Shown here one piece after another: positions 16,460 to 25,038 of a DNA stretch of 50,115 nt. Source of the DNA: a virus. The notes under the pieces are model-generated. The model was not told the origin of the DNA. It saw nothing but the letters and a program-made list of their open reading frames with translations, and searched no databases. Every line of letters begins with the position of its first letter. Positions within the stretch are counted from its first letter, which is position 1. The translations under genes were made by a program, and so were the position numbers. The DNA lies in the IMG/VR virus record IMGVR_UViG_3300020420_000914, positions 1 through 50,115 of that record; one strand, given 5' to 3'.

Positions 16460-16600
16460 CTAATCAAGTATTTTCACCAATATAATCACCTGGATTATTA
16501 GAACAGCTAAAGGTAGTATTGTCCTAATTAGTTCCATTGTATGATTGTATTCATCCAATTTTCTTTCAAGCCAGTTTCTTTTGTATTTCTTTTTTGCCAT
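16460..16600 (-). CDS. 46-residue single-pass membrane peptide of the B12 cassette
   Basis: A small gene 3 nt downstream of the BtuB-like stop. It encodes a lysine/arginine-rich cytoplasmic N-terminus (MAKKKYKRNWLERKLDEYN) and one hydrophobic segment (ILPLAVLIIQVIILVKIL) ending in Asp. By the positive-inside rule the N-terminus is cytoplasmic. The ATG at 16600 directly follows the receptor gene, so it is the third cistron under the cobalamin riboswitch. It may assist the receptor or the DUF6580 transporter, or be unrelated; no family is recognised. Confidence 0.6.
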   Translation of the reverse strand: MAKKKYKRNWLERKLDEYNHTMELIRTILPLAVLIIQVIILVKILD

Positions 16601-16603
16601 AAA

Positions 16604-18520
16604 TTAAAAGTTCTTTTTGAATGTAATCATCCAATTTCTACCAGGTTGTGAATATCCATCTGGACTTTCATAACTTTCGTCAAATATGTTTTTTACACTC
16701 AAACTTATTGTATTACTATCATCTATTTTATACGTAGAATGAAAATTTGTCAACGATACAGATGGTTTTTTTATTGTAGCATAAGTGGTACTATCTATAT
16801 CTTTATGACTTCCTACATAATCCAATTCAATGATATTAGTATATTGACCTTGTGTGTGTTCTAGCCCGGTGCTGTTTATCCACTTTGGTCTTCTTGTCAG
16901 CTCAATACCATCACTGTCTTCTGCTATTGTAAATGTTGTAGCTGAATAAGTTTTTAAATTAGTAGTAAGCTGTCTTGCCATATTTAATTCTACACCATGT
17001 CTGTTTGACTTTGCAGTATCATTCACGTATGTACTTGATTGATACTTCATTGCATTGTCAAGATCTGTTGTAAAATAAACAATATCAAGACTTGTTAAAC
17101 TGTCATTGTATGACAATCCAATATCTGTTGTTGTTGCTTCTTCTGGTTTTAAATTTGGATTACCTGAGTAACCATAATTGTCAGATCCATAAAGTTCATA
17201 CAGTGTTGGTGTTTTGACTGCTGTAGAATTGTTTATTTTAAATTGTAATCCTTCTACTATAGTATATGCTGAACCAATTCTATATGTGTTGTAAGTTGAA
17301 AAATCTTTTGAATTATCATGTCTTACACCACCTGACACTATTAGTCTGTCAGATACCTGTACGTTACTGTTAACAAAGTAACCAGTTGAATGAGAACTTT
17401 TATCTACTTCAGATGAGTAATACTGACCATTGTTGTCAAACTTACCACTGTAGTCTTCATGTTCTATACCTGGTGTAATGTCAAAGTTATCAAACATAAA
17501 AGTATTTGTTCCAATGTATGTTGTACTTTCTGAATCATAGGTATCTATTTCAGTTCCGTTAGTATATGTTCTATCATATTTGTTTTTTGATATGACAAAT
17601 TTACTGTGTCCAAGATCGTTTTTAATTTTTACATCTGATTGAAAAATAGAAAATTTGTTGTTAGCTGTATAATCTAAATCATCTCCTGATCCTGAATCTA
17701 ATTCTGAATCATTTTCTTTAGTTGAATACATTATTCCAAATTCATTCAAACCGTTTTGACCAAAGCCAGTTCTTGAATTAATAGTAAAATTTTTAGCTTC
17801 AAATCCGTCATTCTCAGTTCCTTTTGCTGATGCTGATATTCCATCGCTTTCAGCACCGTCAACTGTTAAATTTACAAACGTATTTTGATCTACAAAATAT
17901 TTTCCTACATTCAAAGTTACTTTTTTAGTGCCAAAAGATCCTGCAGATACAATTATAGAATTTTCAGGTATTGGGTCAGTTTTAAAATTTATAACTCCAC
18001 CTACTGCATTAGGACCATAAAGTGTTCCATGTGATCCTTTAATAACTTCTACTGATGTTGCATGATTTAAAAAATCATTTGATATGTCATGTAATCCACC
18101 AGTTGTACTGTGATCTTTTATAGGTACACCATTAATCATAACCAAGACATGATTTGAATTTGTACCTCTCATAAAGACAGAAGTTTGTTGTCCAGTAGGA
18201 CCTGATTGTACTACATTCAGACCTGAAACTCTTTTAATTGCTTCAACTGTATCTACTGTATTTGTTTTTTGAATTGTTTTGACATCAATTACATCTGCTG
18301 TGATTGTTTTTTCTGCACGTGAACTTGGATCACGTAATACTGGAACGTATATTGTAATAACTAGAGCTCCATCTTCAGATACTCCTACATCAGGTATTTT
18401 AGATTCATCTGCGGCAGGTATGTCTGTAACAATGTCGTGTTTTGTATTTTCATTAGCATGTACTGTTGAAAACAGTAATAAAGTTGCTAATAAAATAACT
18501 TTCGATAGTTTAGTGGCCAT
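16604..18520 (-). CDS. btuB: BtuB-like TonB-dependent outer-membrane receptor
   Basis: This 638-residue protein has a signal peptide (residues 1-22, ending STVHA), a TonB-box-like segment ALVITIYV (52-59) and a plug domain with VFMRGTNSNHVLVMINGVP and EVIKGSHGTLYGPNAVGG. A 22-strand-type beta barrel ends in Phe (WMITFKKNF), the usual BAM signal. The plug sequence is closest to vitamin B12 receptors, which import cobalamin with TonB energy. It overlaps the upstream DUF6580 gene by 34 nt under a cobalamin riboswitch, which strongly supports B12 as substrate. Such receptors are bacterial; presence on a phage genome indicates transfer from a host. Confidence 0.93.
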   Translation of the reverse strand: MATKLSKVILLATLLLFSTVHANENTKHDIVTDIPAADESKIPDVGVSEDGALVITIYVPVLRDPSSRAEKTITADVIDVKTIQKTNTVDTVEAIKRVSGLNVVQSGPTGQQTSVFMRGTNSNHVLVMINGVPIKDHSTTGGLHDISNDFLNHATSVEVIKGSHGTLYGPNAVGGVINFKTDPIPENSIIVSAGSFGTKKVTLNVGKYFVDQNTFVNLTVDGAESDGISASAKGTENDGFEAKNFTINSRTGFGQNGLNEFGIMYSTKENDSELDSGSGDDLDYTANNKFSIFQSDVKIKNDLGHSKFVISKNKYDRTYTNGTEIDTYDSESTTYIGTNTFMFDNFDITPGIEHEDYSGKFDNNGQYYSSEVDKSSHSTGYFVNSNVQVSDRLIVSGGVRHDNSKDFSTYNTYRIGSAYTIVEGLQFKINNSTAVKTPTLYELYGSDNYGYSGNPNLKPEEATTTDIGLSYNDSLTSLDIVYFTTDLDNAMKYQSSTYVNDTAKSNRHGVELNMARQLTTNLKTYSATTFTIAEDSDGIELTRRPKWINSTGLEHTQGQYTNIIELDYVGSHKDIDSTTYATIKKPSVSLTNFHSTYKIDDSNTISLSVKNIFDESYESPDGYSQPGRNWMITFKKNF

Positions 18521-18996
18521 TTTTCCTTTACCTCGTATAATGTTTTAATTATTGTGCCGTAAAATAATGTTGATAAAACAGTATTTGTAAAGAAAGGAAT
18601 TGCCATGATGTAACAAGTGATTAAACCTGTTAGAGTATAGCCATAGTATCCACTTGTCCATACTCCAAAATTTGTTACTATAAAAAATAACAAACTTGAT
18701 AACAGAGACATTATCCATACGTTTACAAACTTAAACTGCTTCATAAACACATAACTCGATAGTGTAACTGCGATAAAAGAAGTATATACCCAAAACATAT
18801 AAGAATGAAATCCTATAAAGATATCAGATACAAACATTGCTAATAAAGGTATTACAACAGCCATATACCTGTCTGATGTTAGCATTGGCATAGTAACAGC
18901 CATAGCTAATATCGGCGTGAAATTAGGAGGATGAGGAATCAACCTACTAATTGCAAGTACAATAACCGTATATACAATTATTCCAAAAGTTTTCAT
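18487..18996 (-). CDS. DUF6580 membrane protein, putative B12-linked transporter component
   Basis: This 169-residue integral membrane protein has about five hydrophobic segments. The segments SRLIPHPPNFTPILAMAV, PLLAMFVSDIFIGFH, SLLFFIVTNFGVW and YIMAIPFFTNTVLSTLFYG match the DUF6580 family as I know it. These proteins look like the substrate-binding (S) components of small-molecule transporters and often accompany cobalamin riboswitches and btuB. The start codon follows immediately after a hairpin that encloses its ribosome site. Its job, moving B12 or a precursor across the inner membrane, is inference from family and riboswitch context. Confidence 0.85.
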   Translation of the reverse strand: MKTFGIIVYTVIVLAISRLIPHPPNFTPILAMAVTMPMLTSDRYMAVVIPLLAMFVSDIFIGFHSYMFWVYTSFIAVTLSSYVFMKQFKFVNVWIMSLLSSLLFFIVTNFGVWTSGYYGYTLTGLITCYIMAIPFFTNTVLSTLFYGTIIKTLYEVKEKWPLNYRKLFY

Positions 18997-19020
18997 AACA
19001 GTTCACCACGTGCCACTGTT
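18997..19020 (-). promoter_or_regulatory. Expression-platform hairpin of the B12 riboswitch
   Basis: On the minus strand AACAGT (19015-19020) pairs with ACTGTT (18997-19002), enclosing GGCACGTGGTGA, which contains the only plausible ribosome binding site. The ATG at 18996 follows at once. This hairpin could hide translation initiation when the upstream cobalamin aptamer is occupied. Confidence 0.5.
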
Positions 19021-19029
19021 AACTTTTCG

Positions 19030-19168
19030 TTGTAGAATCTAGACTTTTCCTGGCCTTTAATCCAACAGAGGACTACACTGGGTGGCATTCGGACTTAACT
19101 TTTATAGTTTTACCGTTGCAGGAACAGTTAATGATTCACACATTATTTCCCACCTCGCGTACAGCGTT
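19030..19168 (-). promoter_or_regulatory. Cobalamin (B12) riboswitch
   Basis: The minus-strand leader shows conserved cobalamin-aptamer blocks in the right order: GGTGGGAA, GTGTGAATC, CTGTTCCTGCAACGGTAA, AGTCCGAATGCCACC, and a B12-box-like AAAGGCCAGGA (19048-19055 core). Spacing between blocks is normal for the RF00174 family. It fills the gap between the 799-residue gene and DUF6580, and precedes the hairpin at 18997-19020. In bacteria this element lowers expression of B12-uptake genes when cobalamin is plentiful. Block order and context make the call firm; the exact ends are approximate. Confidence 0.92.
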
Positions 19169-19173
19169 ATTAT

Positions 19174-19181
19174 TATTTATA
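19174..19181 (-). promoter_or_regulatory. T4-type late promoter box driving the B12 riboswitch operon
   Basis: A perfect TATAAATA lies 9 nt after the stop of the 799-residue gene and just ahead of the aptamer; +1 is expected at about 19168. It places a host-type riboswitch operon under phage late transcription. Confidence 0.6.
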
Positions 19182-19189
19182 TATTATTT

Positions 19190-21589
19190 TTAGTTAGATG
19201 TCAAGCCTGCTAAATGTTTAATTCTGTCAAGCTCTTCTGTTGTATCTTCTTGCTTTTGATCTTCCATTTCATCAGCAATCTTGTTTAACCAAGTTGGCTC
19301 TGAAGGATGTCTGTCGCCATCTGATACATCTGCATATCCAATTCCATCAGCTTCCTTACGTAGCATTGCAATTATTTCTTCTTTTGATTTACCTGCATAC
19401 ATGCTCTTAGGATCTTTAATGTCGCTCATTACTGCATCTTTGTAGTCTTCGTATTCATGCATGTCAGCAAATCTTTCTGAATCTAAATCTGCCTGTGTCA
19501 TTGGATTTTCATCTAATAATTTTTGAGCCGCTTGTTTGTCCATTTTAACTGGATATGATTTACCATTAAATGTAAAATTCTTTTCGCCTTTGACTGCCGC
19601 TTGTGCCGCCGCAGTATTAAAAGCATTATCCTCTTCAACCTTACTTTCCATCATACCTAAGTCATCAAGTCTATTCATGATCCATTCTACTGGATCTCCA
19701 TCTCTAGCTTTTGCTGTGCCATATGGCATTTCGCCTGAGTCTAAATAGTAACTGTATAACTCCATGTACAATTCTGAACCACTATCTAAATCACCCATCT
19801 GTTTCATTTTAGCAACGTCTTGTGGATGTTTAGCCATAATAGCCATTACTTCGTCTTTTTCCATAGCTTCATTTACTGATTCTTGGTTGTGTTTAGGATC
19901 CATTTGTTGTAATAATTCTTCTTGATGTTTTGCTAGTTCTTCTTTGGTATCAAAAGGACCACCTGTTTGTACACCATCTTTAAATGCATAAAATTTACCA
20001 CCTTGGTGTTTTGCTGAAAGTCCGTATTTGTTCATTCCCATATCAGATTCTTGCATACCTAACATTCTTGCCGCCGCATTTAAATATGATGTCCATAATT
20101 TATGATCGCCTGTATCTTTACCGTCTTTGTTCATCATTTCAACAGCTTTGTTGTTAATTTTTTTACGTTGTTCTGGTGTATATTTTTGCATCATTTCGCC
20201 TGCTGTCATATCTTCAGATACAGTATTTGATTGTGCAACAATTGGCTCATCTGTGAATACACCAAGCATTCTGTTAAACGATTCAGTTAACTGATCAACT
20301 TCGTATATTGAATCACCACCTTTAATTTGTTTTGGCTCTTCAGCTGGCTTAGGAGATCTATCTAAATCTTTAATATTTTTTAATACGTCTTTTAAAACTG
20401 ATACATCATCTACTGTCATTTTCTCTTTATCTTCACCTGTAATTTTATCAGACATTCTAGATAAAAATACTGCTACTTCATCATCTTTTGCTCTTGCCGC
20501 CATGTCACTTAATTTGTAAGCCATCATGTTTTCTTTACTTGAAAACTGTTTAATGTTGTCTGGACTGTATTCTTTTTGAGAATCAGTTCTTGGTGATAAT
20601 TCAAAAGGACCTTTTGAAATATTTTGTGCAACTCGTTGTCTTAGTTGTGCTGTATCATTCATTTCTTCTTCATGGATTTGATGTATCATTGGTAGTAACT
20701 CCTGTATTCTTGAATCAATATTTGATACAGTGAATTTTTCTTTCATTTTATCCAGTGAATCCTGAGATACTTCAGATACTGCATTTGCAGTAAAATTATC
20801 TACGTATTCATTGTACCCTGTTGACGTTGTTAAACGTTTCATTGTCTCTCTTAATTTCTCTTGTTTTGCTAACAAAGAATTGTATATTGCTGATGCTTGT
20901 TCTAGCATATTTGGAGAACGTCTAACAATGTTAGCTACTTCACGTATTTTGCTTAATTGTTCACTAATGTTAACAATGCTTTGTCCAACTTCATCATATG
21001 GATTACCACCTGACTGTACATGACGTGTCATTGCTCTTGCACCGTTTAAATGAATAAAAGGATATTTAAATCTTTCACCATCTGAGTTTTCAATATATAA
21101 TGCTTTGATATTTCTTGATCTTGAACCAGGCACTTCTTCATTCACAGGCTTTCTGTGTTTGATAAGAAGCTTGGCTCCTTCTAAATTCTGTGAGCTGGTT
21201 TTTGTTGTTCCAGCTAATGATGTATAACTTTCTGTTGTAATGTCTTTCATAGTATTTGTATTTAACCTAAATGTGTAATTTTTGGGCTTTATTTCTCTAC
21301 CAAATTCTCTTAAATCAAAGTCTAAAAGATTATCTCTTGCTAGATTTTTCACTGATTTTATTGATTTATCAATACTTTCAACAGATTCTGGTCCTTTGTG
21401 CATCTTAATTTCTCCATTTTGTTGATCAACATTTACCATAATATTGGGAGATTTTACATAAAAAAACCTTGCTCTTGCTGGATCAGATATTTCCATGCCT
21501 TCATTACTGTCAAACATCTGTACAGAATACCCGTGCCCTTTGAGTACTTTGAACAATTTTTCAGAAACTGTGTTATAATCTACTGCCAT
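19190..21589 (-). CDS. Large conserved phage protein, probable head/virion component
   Basis: This 799-residue, highly charged protein is without a recognised enzymatic domain. It resembles a large hypothetical protein of marine T4-like phages. It has long predicted helical stretches (residues about 200-360) and acidic low-complexity regions in the middle. The C-terminus ELDRIKHLAGLTSN resembles the gp22 scaffold C-terminus here (VNIKRLAGLRS), which suggests a shared interaction during prohead assembly. A late-promoter box lies 5 nt before its ATG. A virion or assembly role is inferred from these two points. Confidence 0.65.
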   Translation of the reverse strand: MAVDYNTVSEKLFKVLKGHGYSVQMFDSNEGMEISDPARARFFYVKSPNIMVNVDQQNGEIKMHKGPESVESIDKSIKSVKNLARDNLLDFDLREFGREIKPKNYTFRLNTNTMKDITTESYTSLAGTTKTSSQNLEGAKLLIKHRKPVNEEVPGSRSRNIKALYIENSDGERFKYPFIHLNGARAMTRHVQSGGNPYDEVGQSIVNISEQLSKIREVANIVRRSPNMLEQASAIYNSLLAKQEKLRETMKRLTTSTGYNEYVDNFTANAVSEVSQDSLDKMKEKFTVSNIDSRIQELLPMIHQIHEEEMNDTAQLRQRVAQNISKGPFELSPRTDSQKEYSPDNIKQFSSKENMMAYKLSDMAARAKDDEVAVFLSRMSDKITGEDKEKMTVDDVSVLKDVLKNIKDLDRSPKPAEEPKQIKGGDSIYEVDQLTESFNRMLGVFTDEPIVAQSNTVSEDMTAGEMMQKYTPEQRKKINNKAVEMMNKDGKDTGDHKLWTSYLNAAARMLGMQESDMGMNKYGLSAKHQGGKFYAFKDGVQTGGPFDTKEELAKHQEELLQQMDPKHNQESVNEAMEKDEVMAIMAKHPQDVAKMKQMGDLDSGSELYMELYSYYLDSGEMPYGTAKARDGDPVEWIMNRLDDLGMMESKVEEDNAFNTAAAQAAVKGEKNFTFNGKSYPVKMDKQAAQKLLDENPMTQADLDSERFADMHEYEDYKDAVMSDIKDPKSMYAGKSKEEIIAMLRKEADGIGYADVSDGDRHPSEPTWLNKIADEMEDQKQEDTTEELDRIKHLAGLTSN

Positions 21590-21594
21590 ACTGT

Positions 21595-21602
21595 TATTTA
21601 TC
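21595..21602 (-). promoter_or_regulatory. T4-type late promoter box, 5 nt from ATG
   Basis: GATAAATA on the minus strand ends 5 nt before the ATG at 21589; the spacer ACAGT contains no ribosome binding site. The predicted +1 is the A of the start codon. Confidence 0.6.
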
Positions 21603-21603
21603 C

Positions 21604-23211
21604 TTATATTATAAATGGTAATGGTTGTGTTGTACCGTCATCATCATCCTCAAGTGCATCGCCAAGACTCTTTTCAAATATAGGATCATATTTTGTCAAA
21701 TAATCAACTATTCTAGCACATAAAAGAGTAGCTGATACAAGATCATCATTTTCACCAAGTTTTGCTGAAAAACTATTACCTCTAGCAACAAACACTTTTA
21801 GTTCTCTGATTAAGTTTCTACTATTAAGAGAAATTTTATCTGATTCAATCCAATGTTTTATTTTTGAACAAGCTGATATTTTTGCTTTGTGTGTTGTATT
21901 ATAACCTTTTCTTTTATGTTTGTCTCTTCTTTGTTGACCTGCACGTCTTGGTTCGTGTAAGAAAAATCCAGGAAATCTTGCTTCGTCCATTTCTTCAACA
22001 GCCACAATGGCCGCTTCTCCTAGTGTATTGTTTTCAATTGTCCAATATATCTCTGGAGCTGGTTGTCCTTGTTCTTTTAATTCAAGATCTATTTCTTTTA
22101 AAATTGAATATAATGTTCTAACTTGTCCTTGTACTGATGTTTTATTGTGTTGCCACTCAGCAACTTGTTTTAAATCTGGTACACTATAAACTTCAATTGC
22201 TGAATAATCTCCACCTGTACCTAGACTAGGATCTAAAGCACAAACATAAGTATTTCCTTTTTTAATCTTTTCATACCATCTTACTTGACCAGTTTTTCTT
22301 AACGGATCTTTTCCAGATAACGTAATTAATTTTAATCCATCAATTAATGTTTCATCAAATGCAATAAATTCACATTCATGTTCTCTTTTAAATCTTTCTT
22401 CGCCTATCCTTGCTTGTTCATCTTTGGCCCACTTATCATCTCTGTCTGGATGTTCACTCCAATGTACTCCTATTGCTTTGAATCCATTTATGCCAGTGCC
22501 ATCTCTTGTAGGTTGACCAAACTCGTCAACTCTTTTATTTGCGCCTCTCCATAAGCCTGCAAAAACGTCATCATCATTATTTGGTGTTGAAGTAATAATA
22601 CATTTACCACCTGTTGACAATGTAGGTGACAAGGAAGTCCAAAATTCATTAGCTTTATTTTGTGGTTCAACAAATGCAAACTCATCCATGTATACAAGAG
22701 ATATAGACATACCTCTACCTGTTGTCTCTGTTGTTGTTTGTGCTATAATTCTTGATCCGTTGTCAAAATCCATTGATCCTTTATTATATGACGTTACTCC
22801 ACATCTAATATGATCTGGTGTTTCTTCGTATGCAAATCTCACACGTTGCATAATATCTTGTGCACCTTGATATTTGTGTGCCGCAATCAATATCAAAACA
22901 TCTGGGTGAAACATTGCATACCATAACAAGTACCCTGCCGCACAGGTTGTTTTACCTGTTTGTCTTGCACACATGGCAATAGCAAATCTATTATCATTAT
23001 AAGTTTCTAAAAGTCTTTCTTGAAACGGATATGGATTGAATTTCATTCTACCTTTAGTAGGATGTTGAATCCACATAAAATTTTTCATAAAATACAAATA
23101 TCCAGATTTTTTGTCAGCTGATTGTTTTAGCTCAAGTAAATTATTTTCTGAATACTTTGACTTTGAGTAGGCTTTTTTAGTTAAATTTCCATCAAGGCTT
23201 TTTCGTTGCAT
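21604..23211 (-). CDS. 17: Terminase large subunit (T4 gp17)
   Basis: gp17 is the ATP-driven DNA-packaging motor and headful nuclease. In this 535-residue protein (T4: 610) the Walker A motif ARQTGKTT is at 82-89, Walker B plus catalytic Glu is LVYMDEFAF (172-180), and ITSTPN follows as the coupling motif. The RNase H-like nuclease begins with CALDPSLGTGGDYSAIEV around residue 330. The C-terminal stretch ends with an acidic DALEDDDDG. A late-promoter box lies 5 nt before its ATG with no Shine-Dalgarno site. Confidence 0.96.
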   Translation of the reverse strand: MQRKSLDGNLTKKAYSKSKYSENNLLELKQSADKKSGYLYFMKNFMWIQHPTKGRMKFNPYPFQERLLETYNDNRFAIAMCARQTGKTTCAAGYLLWYAMFHPDVLILIAAHKYQGAQDIMQRVRFAYEETPDHIRCGVTSYNKGSMDFDNGSRIIAQTTTETTGRGMSISLVYMDEFAFVEPQNKANEFWTSLSPTLSTGGKCIITSTPNNDDDVFAGLWRGANKRVDEFGQPTRDGTGINGFKAIGVHWSEHPDRDDKWAKDEQARIGEERFKREHECEFIAFDETLIDGLKLITLSGKDPLRKTGQVRWYEKIKKGNTYVCALDPSLGTGGDYSAIEVYSVPDLKQVAEWQHNKTSVQGQVRTLYSILKEIDLELKEQGQPAPEIYWTIENNTLGEAAIVAVEEMDEARFPGFFLHEPRRAGQQRRDKHKRKGYNTTHKAKISACSKIKHWIESDKISLNSRNLIRELKVFVARGNSFSAKLGENDDLVSATLLCARIVDYLTKYDPIFEKSLGDALEDDDDGTTQPLPFII

Positions 23212-23216
23212 ACTAT

Positions 23217-23224
23217 TATTTATG
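23217..23224 (-). promoter_or_regulatory. 17: T4-type late promoter box, 5 nt from gp17 ATG
   Basis: CATAAATA on the minus strand ends 5 nt before the ATG at 23211. The 5-nt spacer is ATAGT. Confidence 0.6.
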
Positions 23225-23231
23225 TACGTAG

Positions 23232-23663
23232 TTAATTAAGTATCTTTTCCAAATCAATAGTATTTTGGTGTTGTAGGCTTACTTTTATGAAATCTCTTAT
23301 ATAATCAAATCTTAATGATAACTCGCTAAAAAGGTTAGCATTTAAAGTTTGCTGTATTGAAGAATAACTGTTTTTTCCAATATTACTAAAATAGTTGACA
23401 TTTAATCCTTTGTTTTTGCCATATGCTGGAAATACACCTGTTACAAATAAACAAGTATCACCAAGTTCTTTAGCTGAATAAACATTGTTGTTGTTAAAAT
23501 ATTCTTCTGCAAAAGATGTTTTAGGTAAAAAGTCTGGTTTTTCAACATAAGATGACAACAGCATAACAACATAAGATTCAATATGCTCAGGCAAATAGTA
23601 TCCGTGTACATCAGATGTTTCACGAATTATATTGTAGAAGACGTATGTGTACTCATCTTTCAT
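23232..23663 (-). CDS. Conserved hypothetical protein upstream of gp17
   Basis: This 143-residue protein carries YYLPEHIESYVVMLLSSYV, KPDFLPKTSFAEEYF and KELGDTCLFVTGVFPAYG, a pattern I associate with a small helical family found in bacteria and in T4-type marine phages. No catalytic motif is evident. It precedes terminase and has its own late-promoter box 5 nt upstream of the ATG. Function is unknown. Confidence 0.75.
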   Translation of the reverse strand: MKDEYTYVFYNIIRETSDVHGYYLPEHIESYVVMLLSSYVEKPDFLPKTSFAEEYFNNNNVYSAKELGDTCLFVTGVFPAYGKNKGLNVNYFSNIGKNSYSSIQQTLNANLFSELSLRFDYIRDFIKVSLQHQNTIDLEKILN

Positions 23664-23668
23664 AAAAT

Positions 23669-23676
23669 TATTTAAT
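23669..23676 (-). promoter_or_regulatory. T4-type late promoter box, 5 nt from ATG
   Basis: ATTAAATA on the minus strand ends 5 nt before the ATG at 23663; the spacer ATTTT leaves no space for a ribosome binding site. Confidence 0.55.
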
Positions 23677-23704
23677 GAGGCTGTATTAGAAAATATGTAT
23701 GTGT

Positions 23705-25027
23705 TTATTTTTGTATTAGAAAATTATATACTGGAAATGTATTAGCAAAATTTTTATTACGTCTGCGGTCAATTTCAGCTAAAAAATCTACTGCATCTTT
23801 TCTCATTTTTTCAGCTTCAGCTTTAGTCCATGTGTTTTCAAAGAAATAGTTTTTTAATCTTTCAACGTAATTAAATTCATTGATGTCTGTTAATTCATTC
23901 TGTTTAACAAATGCATCTAGTTCTTTAAATTTGTTTGTCCAATACTCATTTTTAGGTAGATTTAACACATTCAAAAACTTAGGGCTATGCAGTATGCTAA
24001 CCCCGTATGTAACCCCCTTATAAACGTGTTTTAAGCGGTATACATCCTTCATAAAGCTCAACATAGTGTCAATGCTTAACATATTAGCAGTCACCATTAT
24101 ATGCAAGGATATGCCGGATCTACGCACCATTTCACAGTGTGTTAGCCAATTATCATAATGCATTCCTTCTCTGATATACTCTGCCTGATCTCCAAATGCA
24201 TCGCAACTGGTATGTATCAATATATCTTTTACACAACCTTCTTTTTTCAACTTTTTTAAATGATTTAATGCTTTAATAATAGTTTCTGTTGCTACTGAAA
24301 GATTGGTATTGATTTCCAATGTGAGGTGTGGTTGTGGATCATGTTCTAGATCATCCAACAACTTGAAAGTGTTTTTATTCAGCAAAGGTTCTCCGCCGGT
24401 TATTCTCAAAGTTTTCAATTCAATTTTTAATTCAGGCCACCATTTCCACCATGCATCAACATAAGGATTTTCTTCACGATTAAGATAAGGTGTTCTATCT
24501 GTTTCAGCAATCCATTCAAGATTATTGTAGTTGTCTTGTGTTGGATAAGAACCATGATTTTTAACTTCGCTCCACCATTCACTGCTGAACACTGGTGAAC
24601 AGTAAACACATTTCATATTACAAACATTACCAAAGCTAACTTCAACCTGTGCCGGTTGTATGTTGTCTTGCCATTTAGATTTTGACACTTGATCAAAGTA
24701 AGGCATGGCCCAGGTACTGTTACTGCTTTTTTTAATTCTGTCGCTGTAATGTGAACCTTCTGTATCTTCTACACTCCAACAGTAATTACATTCTTTTGGT
24801 CTTTCTCCGTCAAGCATTTGCTTACGAATAAGTTTTTTATAGCTGGTGTTGTGTAATGCTGAAGGATTGTATTCTAATTCATCAATAGGTATTTTGTGTG
24901 TTTGCGGATGGTGACAACTGTGAGTGTGGCCATTCTGTAAATGAATTGTAACTTGTTGCCACTTTGCTAAACAGAAAGTAGGTGAGATCGTGTCTAACTT
25001 TTGTTTTGTTTCATCAAGTTTGCTCAT
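23705..25027 (-). CDS. Radical SAM protein with twitch/SPASM-like architecture
   Basis: This 440-residue protein has the radical SAM cluster motif Cys-x3-Cys-x2-Cys in NVCNMKCVYCSP, followed by RITGGEPLL, the SAM-binding GGE motif. Extra cysteines occur N-terminal to the core (FCLAKW, HSCHHP, ECNYCW), consistent with an auxiliary iron-sulfur cluster as in twitch/SPASM proteins. Such enzymes make a 5'-deoxyadenosyl radical and often modify peptides. Similar proteins occur in marine phages with unknown targets. It lies between the frameshifted gene pair and the terminase block, so modification of a virion protein is one possibility, not shown. Confidence 0.88.
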   Translation of the reverse strand: MSKLDETKQKLDTISPTFCLAKWQQVTIHLQNGHTHSCHHPQTHKIPIDELEYNPSALHNTSYKKLIRKQMLDGERPKECNYCWSVEDTEGSHYSDRIKKSSNSTWAMPYFDQVSKSKWQDNIQPAQVEVSFGNVCNMKCVYCSPVFSSEWWSEVKNHGSYPTQDNYNNLEWIAETDRTPYLNREENPYVDAWWKWWPELKIELKTLRITGGEPLLNKNTFKLLDDLEHDPQPHLTLEINTNLSVATETIIKALNHLKKLKKEGCVKDILIHTSCDAFGDQAEYIREGMHYDNWLTHCEMVRRSGISLHIMVTANMLSIDTMLSFMKDVYRLKHVYKGVTYGVSILHSPKFLNVLNLPKNEYWTNKFKELDAFVKQNELTDINEFNYVERLKNYFFENTWTKAEAEKMRKDAVDFLAEIDRRRNKNFANTFPVYNFLIQK

Positions 25028-25038
25028 GTAAACTCTTT

